A DNA stretch of 64,000 nt from Marasmitruncus massiliensis (GTDB taxonomy: Bacteria > Bacillota > Clostridia > Oscillospirales > Ruminococcaceae), in contig NZ_FYDE01000005.1 in assembly GCF_900186535.1 (NCBI RefSeq), forward strand, positions 1 through 64,000, read 5' to 3'. Positions 48,498 to 57,476 of the stretch are shown in pieces. Under the pieces are notes generated by a model. It saw only the letters and a program-made list of their open reading frames with translations. It was not told the DNA's origin and did not search any database. Positions within the stretch are counted from its first letter, which is position 1. Each line of letters opens with the position of its first letter. The position numbers and the translations under genes are program-made.

Positions 48498-49613
48498 TTA
48501 AAATTTTACGCAGACCTCTTTGATATTGTCGTAATCCAGTTCCATTCCAAGCCCCGGCTTGTTGGGAAGCTCCAAATAACCGTTTTTCGGCTGAGGAGCA
48601 TCCTTGAATACCATTGCCGACACGTCCTCAAACATAAACAGACGTTCCAAGAACGGCGCGTTCGGGGCGGCAGACATCAGATGCATATGCATATATTCCA
48701 TACCGTGCGGCGCAAAGGCCAGGTTCCAGGCCTGCGTCATGCCGATAATTTTCAAAATTTCCGTAAAACCGCCGCAACGTGTCACATCACACTGGACATA
48801 ATCCACCGCATTCGCAAGGATCAGGTCACGGATTCCGAATTTTGTATATTCATGCTCACCGGTGGCAAGCGGGATATCAGTGCTCTGTTTAAAGTGGGCG
48901 AGCCCTGGGATATCGTCCGCAAAGACCGGTTCCTCAAACAGCAGAATATCCAAATCACGCAAGCGGTTTGCCACCTGCACGGCGGTTGCGGAACGCCAGA
49001 CATTGTTGGCATCCAGCATCAGGCCAATATCCGGGCCGATCGCGTCACGCACGGCGCGAATACGGCGTACATCCTCATTCGGATTATTGCCGCCCTCGAC
49101 GCCGACTTTGAGTTTGATCTTCGTATAGCCGCGGCGGACCATCTCCCTGGCTTCCTCCACCAGTTCTTCAAGCGAGTAAGAGGTCCAGCCGCCCGACGCA
49201 TAAATCGGGATCTGCGTTTTGACACCGCCAAGCAGCTTATAAAGAGGCATATTCAAAAGCTTGCCTTTCAGATCCCACATGGCAATATCCACTGTGCTGT
49301 ATCCGCAGAAAGCCAGCCCCTTGCGGCCTACTCCGCGGATATAATGGAAGCATTCTTCCCAGATTGCTTCCGTTTCAAACGGACTGCGTCCAATCAGTTT
49401 GGGTTTGAGCGCTTTCAGGATGAACTCCCGGATAGCTTCGCCGCCAACCTCGTGATAGGTGAGACCAAAACCGTGCAGGCCGTTATCGGTTGTTATATCC
49501 GTGATGCAGTATCCGATGGTTTCAACATTACGGGTGGAATCCGCAAAATTGCCTTTTATCGCCTTTTCCACCAAATAAACTTGTACGTCTACTATTTTTG
49601 CGTCGTAACTCAT
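48498..49613 (-). CDS. Enolase-superfamily (mandelate racemase/muconate lactonizing) sugar-acid dehydratase
   Basis: The start ATG of MSYDAKIVDVQVYLVEK lies in the ATGA overlap with the upstream TRAP gene, behind AGGAGG, giving 371 residues. The KxK motif is in YTKIKLKVGVEGG near residue 164. The three metal ligands are in LMLDANNVW, LLFEEPVFADD and LATGEHEYT, and a His in FAPHGMEYMH lies near 320. Such proteins dehydrate aldonic or aldaric acids. The substrate may be inferred only from the operon: TRAP import, dehydration here, then aldol cleavage by the DapA-type enzyme. Confidence 0.88.
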   Translation of the reverse strand: MSYDAKIVDVQVYLVEKAIKGNFADSTRNVETIGYCITDITTDNGLHGFGLTYHEVGGEAIREFILKALKPKLIGRSPFETEAIWEECFHYIRGVGRKGLAFCGYSTVDIAMWDLKGKLLNMPLYKLLGGVKTQIPIYASGGWTSYSLEELVEEAREMVRRGYTKIKLKVGVEGGNNPNEDVRRIRAVRDAIGPDIGLMLDANNVWRSATAVQVANRLRDLDILLFEEPVFADDIPGLAHFKQSTDIPLATGEHEYTKFGIRDLILANAVDYVQCDVTRCGGFTEILKIIGMTQAWNLAFAPHGMEYMHMHLMSAAPNAPFLERLFMFEDVSAMVFKDAPQPKNGYLELPNKPGLGMELDYDNIKEVCVKF

Positions 49614-50899
49614 ACGCTGCCTCCTAATAAAAGATTGGGGATCATAAGCGTTAATGCCGGGACAAAAGTTACCAAGGCCAGAACAAGCAGGCACACGCCT
49701 ACAAACGGCCATATCTGTTTGAATAATGCCGTCAGTTTGATTTCTCCCACATTGGCGGTAACAAAGAGTGTCATTCCAACCGGCGGGGTGATCAGCCCGA
49801 CTGTCAGGTTAATGCAGACCAGCAACCCGAAATGCAGCGGATCAATGCCATAGGCAAGAGCGACAGGAAGCAGAATCGGCACCATAATCAGCAGCGCCGG
49901 TGACTGGTCAAGGATCATGCCGATCAGCAGCAGCAGAATATTCACAAAGATCAAGAATACGGTTGGGCTGTGAATATAATTCATACAGAACGCAATAATC
50001 TGCTGTGGAATCTGCAATGTTGTAATGGCCCAGCCCATTGCAGAGGCAACCGCGATGATGAACAAAACGTTTGCGGTCGTTTTTGCGGTACGGATACAGC
50101 AGTTAAAGAGTTCTTTCCAGCTCAATGTCTTCATCATCAGCCCGGCAACCAACATCGCGTACAAAACGGCAACCGCACCGGACTCCGTCGCTGTAAAAAC
50201 ACCGGATGCGATACCGCCCAGAATAATGACCGGCAGCAGCAGGGAAGGCAGCGTTTCAACTGTTGATTTGAGGATTTCTTTCATAGGGGTGCGCTGCATC
50301 CTTTTCGGATGGTTGTAGCGTTTCGCCATAAAATAGCAGATCACCATTTCTGACAAGCCAAGCAACACGCCCGGCAAGAACCCGCCAAGAAACATTTTGG
50401 ATACCGAAACATTGCCTGCCACTACCGCATAGATGATCATAATGCTCGAGGGAGGAATAATCGGCCCGATAATAGCGGAGGCTGCTGTGACTGCCGCGGC
50501 ATAATCACGAGGATAGCCCGCTTTGTCCATCATATCAATTTCAATACGGCCAAGACCGCTGGCGTCAGCGGTCGCTGAGCCGGAAATCCCCGCAAAAAAC
50601 ATACTTCCCAGAATATTCACATGCGCAAGCCCGCCGGTGACATGCCCGACAAGACAATCACAAAAATGGACGATCTTCTCGGTCAGGCCGCCGCTGGCCA
50701 TAATTTCGCTCGCCAGAATATACAGCGGAATACAGAGATAGGTGAAATTATCCATGCCTGAAAACAATTTTTGCGGGATAATCAGCATGCTCCCGCCCAG
50801 AGCCGCAAAAGACGATATTGTGATAAAGCCCATCGCAAACCCGATCGGCACACCTATCAAAACCACAAGCAGGAAGCCGATTAAAAGTAATAACGCCAT
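49610..50899 (-). CDS. TRAP transporter large permease (DctM-type), second system
   Basis: The start at MALLLLIGFLLVVLIG follows AGGAGG and gives 429 residues with about twelve membrane segments. The DctM pattern MFFAGISGSATADASGLGRI and AAVTAASAIIGPIIPPSSIM is intact. Its stop overlaps the dehydratase start by four bases, so transport and catabolism are coupled. It differs clearly in sequence from the 37980 protein. Confidence 0.92.
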   Translation of the reverse strand: MALLLLIGFLLVVLIGVPIGFAMGFITISSFAALGGSMLIIPQKLFSGMDNFTYLCIPLYILASEIMASGGLTEKIVHFCDCLVGHVTGGLAHVNILGSMFFAGISGSATADASGLGRIEIDMMDKAGYPRDYAAAVTAASAIIGPIIPPSSIMIIYAVVAGNVSVSKMFLGGFLPGVLLGLSEMVICYFMAKRYNHPKRMQRTPMKEILKSTVETLPSLLLPVIILGGIASGVFTATESGAVAVLYAMLVAGLMMKTLSWKELFNCCIRTAKTTANVLFIIAVASAMGWAITTLQIPQQIIAFCMNYIHSPTVFLIFVNILLLLIGMILDQSPALLIMVPILLPVALAYGIDPLHFGLLVCINLTVGLITPPVGMTLFVTANVGEIKLTALFKQIWPFVGVCLLVLALVTFVPALTLMIPNLLLGGSV

Positions 50900-50950
50900 T
50901 TGGTTCCCTCCTAATTGATTGTACAATTTGTTTTCAGTCTGAATCAGAAA

Positions 50951-51517
50951 TCAATTTGCCTGATTCAGACCATTGTCTTCCGGCCGCTTTACACCCGCTT
51001 CAAACGGTTTGAGCTTGCCGCACAGCACTCCCAGCCATTCGGTAATCATTTCATAGGTCATTAGCAGGCATCCTGTGACCGGCGCGCTGTATAGATACAA
51101 TCCGGGAACCCTGAGAGTAGCCGATTTAAAGATCATATTGTTTTTGGTAACAATCACGCCATAGACCAGCGCGACAATTAAAAAAACGCTCATCAGCAGG
51201 CGGGTCAGGCTATAGAGCCACAGTTTTGATTTGGGGCCCAGCCGGTCATAAATAAAATTGACCGAGGCCTGCGAACCTTCTTTCAGGCAGATTCCCAGGC
51301 ATAAATAGGCAGACCAGATCAATGCGTAACGCGCAAACTCCTCAGTAAATGGAAAAGAGAAAGAAACAAATTTAACAATTACAAAACGATATAACACCTG
51401 AAACAGCAACGCTGCCGTGCAAAGCGCGATTAATAATCCCGCGATCGCCTGCAACAGCTTTGCGACTGCGTTCGAAAGCTTATCCATCGCTGCGTACAAT
51501 CTGCCGATAGCCGCCAT
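50951..51517 (-). CDS. TRAP transporter small permease (DctQ-type), second system
   Basis: The 188-residue protein has four hydrophobic segments and the typical SFPFTEEFARYALIWSAYL motif near residue 54. It starts behind GGAGGACTC. It is encoded between the binding protein and large permease genes and makes up the membrane unit with DctM. Confidence 0.9.
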   Translation of the reverse strand: MAAIGRLYAAMDKLSNAVAKLLQAIAGLLIALCTAALLFQVLYRFVIVKFVSFSFPFTEEFARYALIWSAYLCLGICLKEGSQASVNFIYDRLGPKSKLWLYSLTRLLMSVFLIVALVYGVIVTKNNMIFKSATLRVPGLYLYSAPVTGCLLMTYEMITEWLGVLCGKLKPFEAGVKRPEDNGLNQAN

Positions 51518-51539
51518 AATGAGTCCTCCTATTGGGATT

Positions 51540-51567
51540 TCCCTCCGGGCAGACCTGCCCGGAGGGA
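51540..51567 (-). other. GC-rich hairpin between the binding-protein and small-permease genes
   Basis: TCCCTCCGGGCAG pairs with CTGCCCGGAGGGA over 13 bases. No U-tract follows on the reverse strand. Such hairpins after binding-protein genes often protect the upstream mRNA and raise its expression relative to the permeases. Confidence 0.6.
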
Positions 51568-51604
51568 GTTAATTCTGCTATTCTTTTCTATAATGCTGGC
51601 TTTA

Positions 51605-52717
51605 TTATTTGCCTCTGTACGCTTCAATTGCGCTGACAAGGTCGTCCATAGCCTGGTCGCCGAGAGTGCTTCTGATGTAAGCCTGGCAAGGCTCCAAAAC
51701 TGTTTTATGCCAAGCGTCCAGTTCCTCAGCGGTCGGCTCATAAACGCTCATGCCTTTGTCTTTCAGAATCTGAATGCCTTCGGTATTCTTTGTTGCAACA
51801 ACCTTCTGCGCTTCCACCATCGCTGCGGCGGCCCCGGCATCAATCACACCCTGAAGGTCTTCGGAAAGAGAGGTATAGAACTTATCGTTCATGATATACG
51901 CCATGATGCCTGCCATATGTTCATCGAGCACCAGATACTTCTGGACCTCATAAGTCTTGTCCTGGATGATATTCAGAATCGGGTTTTCCTGACCGTCAAC
52001 AACGTGGTTCTGCATTGCGACATACATTTCGGAGCCAGGCATAGGAACCGCCTTTGCGCCGAGAGCTTCCACCATTTTAATGGAAACCGGGTTTTCCATG
52101 ACGCGGAACGTAACGCCTTTCGCATCTTCCACGGTTTTCAGTTCCTTATTGCTTGTGGTAAAGTTACGGAATCCCTTTGAATGCATGTTCAGAACATTGA
52201 CACCTGTTTCTTCGCGAACCAGTGTTCTGAAGGAGGTTCCCCAGTCGCCGTTAATCACCTCGTCGCATTCTTCAACAGAGTTGAAAATACCGGGCGTGGA
52301 AAGGACCTGTGCTTCCTCGTAAATATTGTTAATCAGGGAAGCATCGATAATGGACATCTCGATGCTGCCGCCCACAACGCCCTGCAGAGTTTCCGCCGCG
52401 CTGCCAAGCTGGCCGGAAGGATAAAGGTCTACCTTGATTGCGCCTTTGGAATTTTCCTCGACATACTGTTTGAAAACTTCCGCATACATAATGTCCGGGC
52501 TGTCAGTCGCCGGAAGGCTTCCGGGCGTATACGCCAGTTTAATGGTATACACCTTGTCGGGGGCGGCAGATGCGGCTTCCGAGGAAGCTGCCGCGGAGGA
52601 AGCAGCAGAGGATGCGCCGGAAGCCGCAGGCGCGCTGCTTGAAGCCGACGAACCGCATCCGGAGAATGCTGCCAGCCCCATCGCTGCACACATTGCAAAT
52701 GCTAAAACTTTTTTCAT
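51605..52717 (-). CDS. TRAP transporter substrate-binding lipoprotein (DctP-type), second system
   Basis: I place the start at MKKVLAFAMCAAMGLAA, behind GGGAGAGTAAAATT, giving 370 residues; the longer frame has no ribosome site. The lipobox AAFSGC precedes a long Ser/Ala linker. The DctP domain shows VTFRVMENPVSIKMVEAL with the ligand-binding Arg. Substrate is presumably a sugar acid, given the downstream dehydratase and aldolase. It is the first gene, with the promoter and IclR operator just upstream. Confidence 0.9.
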   Translation of the reverse strand: MKKVLAFAMCAAMGLAAFSGCGSSASSSAPAASGASSAASSAAASSEAASAAPDKVYTIKLAYTPGSLPATDSPDIMYAEVFKQYVEENSKGAIKVDLYPSGQLGSAAETLQGVVGGSIEMSIIDASLINNIYEEAQVLSTPGIFNSVEECDEVINGDWGTSFRTLVREETGVNVLNMHSKGFRNFTTSNKELKTVEDAKGVTFRVMENPVSIKMVEALGAKAVPMPGSEMYVAMQNHVVDGQENPILNIIQDKTYEVQKYLVLDEHMAGIMAYIMNDKFYTSLSEDLQGVIDAGAAAAMVEAQKVVATKNTEGIQILKDKGMSVYEPTAEELDAWHKTVLEPCQAYIRSTLGDQAMDDLVSAIEAYRGK

Positions 52718-52779
52718 AATTTTACTCTCCCTATTCTTAAAATATAAATGCTCCACAGTGAAGCATTGGGAACGTGTTC

Positions 52780-52809
52780 ATTATAGATGAACAATGTTCA
52801 TCTATGCAA
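52780..52809 (-). promoter_or_regulatory. Sigma-A promoter of the sugar-acid operon
   Basis: On the reverse strand TTGCAT (52804-52809) and a perfect TATAAT (52780-52785) are 18 bases apart. The spacer is filled by the palindrome at 52783-52805. Confidence 0.82.
52783..52805. promoter_or_regulatory. Perfect 23-bp palindrome, probable IclR operator
   Basis: Arms ATAGATGAACA and TGTTCATCTAT surround a central A without mismatch. A third half-site TGTTCAT lies at 52775-52781. It sits between -35 and -10, so a bound repressor would block transcription. The IclR-type gene is 49 bases away. Confidence 0.82.
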
Positions 52810-52818
52810 CGTTTTTTT

Positions 52819-52845
52819 AAATGCAAAGCACTGAGCTTTGCATTT
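52819..52845. terminator. Hairpin at the 3' end of the iclR-type gene
   Basis: AAATGCAAAGC pairs with GCTTTGCATTT around ACTGA. The U-tract is short. It lies nine bases past the regulator's stop and upstream of the operon promoter. Confidence 0.5.
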
Positions 52846-52853
52846 TCGTTTAT

Positions 52854-53612
52854 TCAGATTCTCAGGCTGATCTCATCCGCGCTGCGCTGCAGCATTTCCA
52901 AATAAGTCGGTATTTTTTCATCTTCCAACCGGGGCGACGGGGCGGAAATGCTCATTGCCAAATGAATCTGTCCCTTGCTGTTGCGCAGAGGCACCGACAT
53001 GCAGCGAATCCCGTACTCATGCTCCACATTATCCATCGCATAACCGTGTTCCCGTACCCAGCGGAGTTCTTCACGGAACTTTGCTTCGTCGGTAATCGTA
53101 TGGGTAGTATGGGCCTCCACTCCTTTACGGAAAGCTTTCTCAAAATAAGCTTCTATGTATTCCGGTGAAGAATGCGACAGCAATACTTTGCCAATTGCCG
53201 TGCTGTGAATATCCGTGCGGTAACCGGCTATTGAACGGGTGGAATAGGCACGCGGGGCCGCAGTTGCAATATAAATGACTTCATAATCGGAAAGGCGGGC
53301 CAGATGCACGGACTCTCCGATATTGTTGCTCACCTGTTCCATATATCCCCTGATGATTTCATAGCTGTTGTTGGAGCTCAAATAGATGTTTCCCATCTCC
53401 AGAGTCTTGATGCCTAAACTGTATTTTCCATTCGCAGGATTTTTTTGTAAGATATCACACATTTCAAGCGTCGACAAAATATTATAAACGGTGCTTTTTA
53501 ATGTATTGGATTTTTTGGAAAGCTCTGATATGCCCCACTCAGGATGCTTCGCATCAAAATAGGAGAGCAATTGCATTGCTTTATAAAGGGATTTCACTAA
53601 AACTTCAGCCAT
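52854..53612 (-). CDS. IclR family transcriptional regulator (KdgR-like)
   Basis: The 252-residue protein has an N-terminal winged helix (WGISELSKKSNTLKSTVYNI near residue 26) and a C-terminal IclR effector domain with EYGIRCMSVPLRN and LAMSISAPSPRLE. It is transcribed in the same direction as, and directly before, the TRAP/dehydratase operon, with a perfect palindrome between. KdgR-like members respond to 2-keto-3-deoxy sugar acids, which the operon would produce. Confidence 0.9.
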   Translation of the reverse strand: MAEVLVKSLYKAMQLLSYFDAKHPEWGISELSKKSNTLKSTVYNILSTLEMCDILQKNPANGKYSLGIKTLEMGNIYLSSNNSYEIIRGYMEQVSNNIGESVHLARLSDYEVIYIATAAPRAYSTRSIAGYRTDIHSTAIGKVLLSHSSPEYIEAYFEKAFRKGVEAHTTHTITDEAKFREELRWVREHGYAMDNVEHEYGIRCMSVPLRNSKGQIHLAMSISAPSPRLEDEKIPTYLEMLQRSADEISLRI

Positions 53613-53852
53613 GTTATCACCTGTTTATTGAACAGTTTTTATTATTAATGAATCTTATGCATTTATTATAAACGCATCATCGCACTTTGTATATGCATTT
53701 TCCGACTAAAGATTTCCGATGGATTTTGTAAAATGTATAAAAATAATTGACTTCGTTCATCGATAACATACAATTGATCAATAATGATAAACGAAATCGT
53801 TAAATTTTTCATTTTTAAAGTAGGGGCAGCCCCTCTGATTGCGGTTCATTTC
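53613..53852. other. AT-rich intergenic region upstream of the iclR-type gene
   Basis: A GTTCATCGATAAC stretch near 53756-53768 resembles an imperfect copy of the TGTTCATCTAT half-site, so the regulator may bind here too. No gene is supported. Confidence 0.35.
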
Positions 53853-54482
53853 TTACATTGACAGTCGATTCGTATGGAAAAGAGCGTTTTGCCGATATTC
53901 CTTAATTCTTTTGAACAAAGTACTTTGGCTGACACCGCACTGATAAGCGAATTCATTAATTTTGATCTCTTTCCTGCTCCATTGATCATACAGCAGAGTA
54001 AAATTTTCCGGCATGGGCTTATATTTGCCACCCCAGCGAACGCCTCTGGCCTTTGCAGCCGCAATGCCTTCTGCCTGACGTCTCCGAATATTTTCACGCT
54101 CATTTTCTGATACAAAAGAAAGCAGTTGCAATACGATGTCACTGATAAATGTCCCCAAAAGATCCTTGCTGTTGGTTGTATCGAGCAACGGCATATCAAT
54201 AATTTTGATATCCGCGCCTTTTTCTTTCGTAATGATTCTCCATTGCTCCATAATGTCCTTATAATTTCTGCCAAGCCGGTCGATGCTTTTTACGATCAGC
54301 AGATCTCCCTTTTTAAGCCTCTTAAGCAGCTTTTTATAAGCGGGGCGATTAAAGTCTTTGCCGGACTGTTTATCTATGTAGCAATTATTTCTGGGAATAT
54401 TCCTTTCCCGCATTGCGATTAACTGCCTGTCTTCGTTTTGATCTTTCGTAGAAACCCGTATATATCCGTATGTATTATGCAT
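53853..54482 (-). CDS. Serine recombinase (resolvase/invertase family)
   Basis: The 209-residue protein opens YGYIRVSTKDQNEDRQL with the catalytic Ser, has IDRLGRNYKDIMEQW and the conserved RRRQAEGIAAAKARG linker, and ends with a short helix-turn-helix (INEFAYQCGVSQSTLFKRIK). It matches the small Hin/Gin/Tn3-resolvase type. No transposase or paired inverted repeats are seen nearby, so its substrate DNA is unknown. It may be a remnant of a transposon, or an invertase with distant sites. Confidence 0.88.
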   Translation of the reverse strand: MHNTYGYIRVSTKDQNEDRQLIAMRERNIPRNNCYIDKQSGKDFNRPAYKKLLKRLKKGDLLIVKSIDRLGRNYKDIMEQWRIITKEKGADIKIIDMPLLDTTNSKDLLGTFISDIVLQLLSFVSENERENIRRRQAEGIAAAKARGVRWGGKYKPMPENFTLLYDQWSRKEIKINEFAYQCGVSQSTLFKRIKEYRQNALFHTNRLSM

Positions 54483-54589
54483 GTTTCCTCCTGAATTCTG
54501 ATATGGGATTTAATTTTCTTTTCGGCATTATGAAGATCTTTTGAAAGTATTCTCAAAATACTTTATCAGGAAATTGTTTCCATAGTTTA

Positions 54590-54622
54590 AAAAGCCTTTA
54601 CACAGTCTGTGTAAAGGCTTTT
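54590..54622. terminator. Rho-independent terminator of the MCP/cheW operon
   Basis: AAAAGCCTTTACACA and TGTGTAAAGGCTTTT pair perfectly over 15 bases around a 3-base loop. It lies about 100 bases past the MCP stop. Confidence 0.85.
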
Positions 54623-54725
54623 CCGTAAACAATCGTATAATCCTGCTCACATAATGATTTGGTGGATTAGATAACCCTAATTCACAGAGGCAACAATCAA
54701 TCTTTCATAAAATTTTAAAAACGAG

Positions 54726-56486
54726 CTATTTCATTACGCTTAATTCATATTTCTCACCCTCAGAAACATTGCCATAATTTGGGGTTGACGGAGCCGAAGT
54801 TTCGGCCGCATTTATGCTGTTCCGGAGTTTAAACCCACTTATCAATTGCTTCAGCACCTGCGCCTGACCGCTCAGTTCTTCACTTGCCGCGGCACTTTCC
54901 TCCGCTGTGGCGGAGTTCGTCTGAATAACTCCGGAAATCTGGTCTACTCCCGTGGTCGTTTGAACAACCGCTGTGGCCTGATCGTTTGAAGCTGTGGCAA
55001 TCTCATTCATGATATGTGCCAGACTGTCGGCCTTCTCGACAATCCCGTTTAACGACTTCGCGGTTTTATCTGCCATTTCCATGCCGTTTGAGACCGCCTT
55101 AATGGCGTTTTCGATAAGAGTCGTTGTGTCTTTTGCCGCTTCGGCACTTTTCCCCGCCAAATTCCTCACTTCATCTGCAACAACGGCAAACCCCTTTCCT
55201 GCCGCTCCGGCGCGGGCCGCTTCGACCGCTGCGTTCAGCGCAAGAATATTGGTTTGGAAAGCGATGTCATCAATTGTTTTAATAATTTTGCTGATCTGAT
55301 TGGATGTCTGGGAAATTTGATCCATGGCGGATACCAGGTTTTCCATCTGCTGATTGCCGAGCGTAATTTCATGTGTTGTTTCGCTTACCATCAGGTCGGC
55401 CTGCTGGGCATTTTGCGCGTTACGCTTCACCTGCTCCGATATTTCGGCAATGCCCGCAGACAGTTCTTCAATCGAACTGGCCTGCTCCGTTGCACCCTGG
55501 CTTAAAGCCTGTGCCCCGCTGGAAACCTGCTCTGATCCGCTTGCAACCTGCTCTGACGATGTATTGATTTGAATCAGTGTCTTATTAAGGGACTCCAGTA
55601 TATGAATCATGGATTCTTTTATTGCAGCGAAGTCCCCGATATAATCCAGATCTATCGAAACAGTCATATCTCCCTGCGCCATTTTTCCCAAAACATGATC
55701 AATGTTGTTTACATAGCTGCGCAGGTTATCCATCATCGTTCTCATGCTATCTGCAAGCGTACCCAATTCATCTTTGGAGACATAGGAAATCATGGCGCTC
55801 AAGTCGCCTTTAGACATCTTGTCCGCCGCTGCTTCAATTTCAAAGACGGGCTTTGTAATACTTTTGATAATATAAATACAGAATAATAAAATCATAATGG
55901 CAGACAGCAGCGTAAATACAGCCAACATTAAGAAAGCTCTTTTCTGTGCGGTTACACCTTGATTATAAAAGTCCTGGGCGTTGTTTTCGGCAGTATCGCC
56001 GACCTGTGTCAAAAGATCCCTTGCCTTTTGCGTGATTGCGGAATATTGCTCATTGTAAAGCTTGACAGCGCCCTCATTGTCCCCCTTAAGAGATAATTCA
56101 TATAATTTCTCTCTGACAGGTGCGCCCTGTGCTAAAGTACTTTCAAACTCTTCAATCAGTTTTTGATCACCGGTGTAGCTTGATTTCAGCGTACTTACAT
56201 TTTCATTCAGGGCATTAATTGTTGTCGTACACTGGTCGATATACTGCTGGCTTTCCTTGGTGTTTTCGGTTGTGCAGGACAAGACGATATACTTTTCCAT
56301 TTCCTGAAACCCGCGCCGCATATCCATAGCCTGTTTTGCCGCGACAAACGGGCCATTATAAAAGGTTGTAAAGTTTGAGGAAAGTGTGTTCATCCCGAGT
56401 ATCCCGGTAATCACTGTGGCAGCGAAAAAAAGAAAGATTACTCCAAAAGCAACGGTCAGCTTTTTACTTATTTTAAAATTCTTCAT
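54726..56486 (-). CDS. Methyl-accepting chemotaxis protein (four-helix-bundle sensor)
   Basis: The 586-residue protein has a membrane segment at about 10-32, a roughly 155-residue four-helix extracytoplasmic domain, a second segment near 190-210, a HAMP domain, and a long cytoplasmic signalling coiled coil with the hairpin tip [18 protein letters not shown] near residue 415. It overlaps the cheW gene by four bases. Ligand is unknown; four-helix sensors bind many small molecules. Confidence 0.92.
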   Translation of the reverse strand: MKNFKISKKLTVAFGVIFLFFAATVITGILGMNTLSSNFTTFYNGPFVAAKQAMDMRRGFQEMEKYIVLSCTTENTKESQQYIDQCTTTINALNENVSTLKSSYTGDQKLIEEFESTLAQGAPVREKLYELSLKGDNEGAVKLYNEQYSAITQKARDLLTQVGDTAENNAQDFYNQGVTAQKRAFLMLAVFTLLSAIMILLFCIYIIKSITKPVFEIEAAADKMSKGDLSAMISYVSKDELGTLADSMRTMMDNLRSYVNNIDHVLGKMAQGDMTVSIDLDYIGDFAAIKESMIHILESLNKTLIQINTSSEQVASGSEQVSSGAQALSQGATEQASSIEELSAGIAEISEQVKRNAQNAQQADLMVSETTHEITLGNQQMENLVSAMDQISQTSNQISKIIKTIDDIAFQTNILALNAAVEAARAGAAGKGFAVVADEVRNLAGKSAEAAKDTTTLIENAIKAVSNGMEMADKTAKSLNGIVEKADSLAHIMNEIATASNDQATAVVQTTTGVDQISGVIQTNSATAEESAAASEELSGQAQVLKQLISGFKLRNSINAAETSAPSTPNYGNVSEGEKYELSVMK

Positions 56487-56956
56487 TCATGGTTTCCTTT
56501 CTTGACGATCGCCATAAAATCATTTTCATGAAACAGCTGAGAAGTGTTTAGCAAAAGGATCAATTTATTCAGCAGCATGCCAACCCCCACTAAGTATTGA
56601 TTATCAGAAACAATTTTGGGCGGTACGGATACATTCTCCAACGGAATATCGGCCACTTCATCAACTTCTTCTACAATCAGGCCAAATAACATGTTCTCAA
56701 CACTTACCACAATAATGCAGGTTCGATCCCGATAAATGATTTCCGATCTGTTGAATTTTTGGCTTACGTCAATCACCGGAATCACATCACCGCGCAAATG
56801 AATAATGCCTTTCACATATGCGGGCAAATCCGGAATCGGCGTGATTTTCTGTATCCCAATTATTTGGACTACATCTTCAATCGGCAATCCAAATAACTGT
56901 TCGCCCAGTTTAAATGTCAGGTAGCGCTCATTTAAAGAATCCAAAGTATCACGCAA
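56483..56956 (-). CDS. cheW: CheW chemotaxis coupling protein
   Basis: The 157-residue protein has the CheW fold with [18 protein letters not shown] and [17 protein letters not shown], matching the family. It links MCPs to the CheA kinase. It is translated just before the MCP, overlapping by four bases. No cheA gene is in the window. Confidence 0.92.
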   Translation of the reverse strand: MRDTLDSLNERYLTFKLGEQLFGLPIEDVVQIIGIQKITPIPDLPAYVKGIIHLRGDVIPVIDVSQKFNRSEIIYRDRTCIIVVSVENMLFGLIVEEVDEVADIPLENVSVPPKIVSDNQYLVGVGMLLNKLILLLNTSQLFHENDFMAIVKKGNHE

Positions 56957-57146
56957 ATTTGTCTACTCTCCTTCACTCTTTTATTGAATGGAACCCCTCT
57001 TTATCACCCCGTTCTTTTTTGCACCGTTATCTATCGAAGTACACTAGACTAAAAAATTTTAATTTCAATTTATTCAAGAATTTTGCGGCTATTTTTTGTG
57101 CTTTATTGATCAAATGCGAACCAGTTTCTTGTGAATTATCACAACA

Positions 57147-57190
57147 AAAAAAGGACTCTACCAAAGTGTACTTTGATAGAGTCCTTTTTT
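57147..57190 (-). terminator. Strong hairpin upstream of cheW
   Basis: AAAAAAGGACTCTACCAAAG pairs with CTTTGATAGAGTCCTTTTTT over 20 bases with one G-U pair. Poly-T runs follow in both directions. It insulates the cheW operon from the second MCP gene. Confidence 0.85.
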
Positions 57191-57476
57191 AATATAACAA
57201 ACATTTCCATAAATTACAACATATTTCGACAAAATAAGACCAATCAACCGATTGTGACGACTTTTAAAAGTTGGCGGTTACGCAGCCTGTGAGCTGAATT
57301 GGCGGGAGGCCGGGGGATCATTCAGTTTCGCCCTTCCCGTATCTAACGCAGGATTTTCCTATCGAAACCCCCTCACACGCCAAAAGAAGTATGAGGGGTT
57401 GAGGGCGCTACAGAAAAAGCACAAGCGGTAGTTCCACAAATAAAACATGCCCTGCATTCATTGCCTTGTTCATTTT
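57191..57476. other. Intergenic region without recognised genes
   Basis: A 12-base palindrome ACTTTTAAAAGT lies near 57260, and a hairpin with CCCCTCA/TGAGGGG near 57369-57398 may end the second MCP transcript. I see no known riboswitch pattern and no supported frame. Confidence 0.4.

Noticed and set aside
48681-49853. A 390-codon forward frame antisense to the dehydratase and TRAP genes.
   Set aside because: The reverse-strand genes carry full catalytic signatures and ribosome sites; the forward frame has none.
57191-57476. Possible c-di-GMP or other riboswitch upstream of the chemotaxis genes.
   Set aside because: The bases do not match the GEMM pattern on either strand; only a short palindrome and hairpin are seen.
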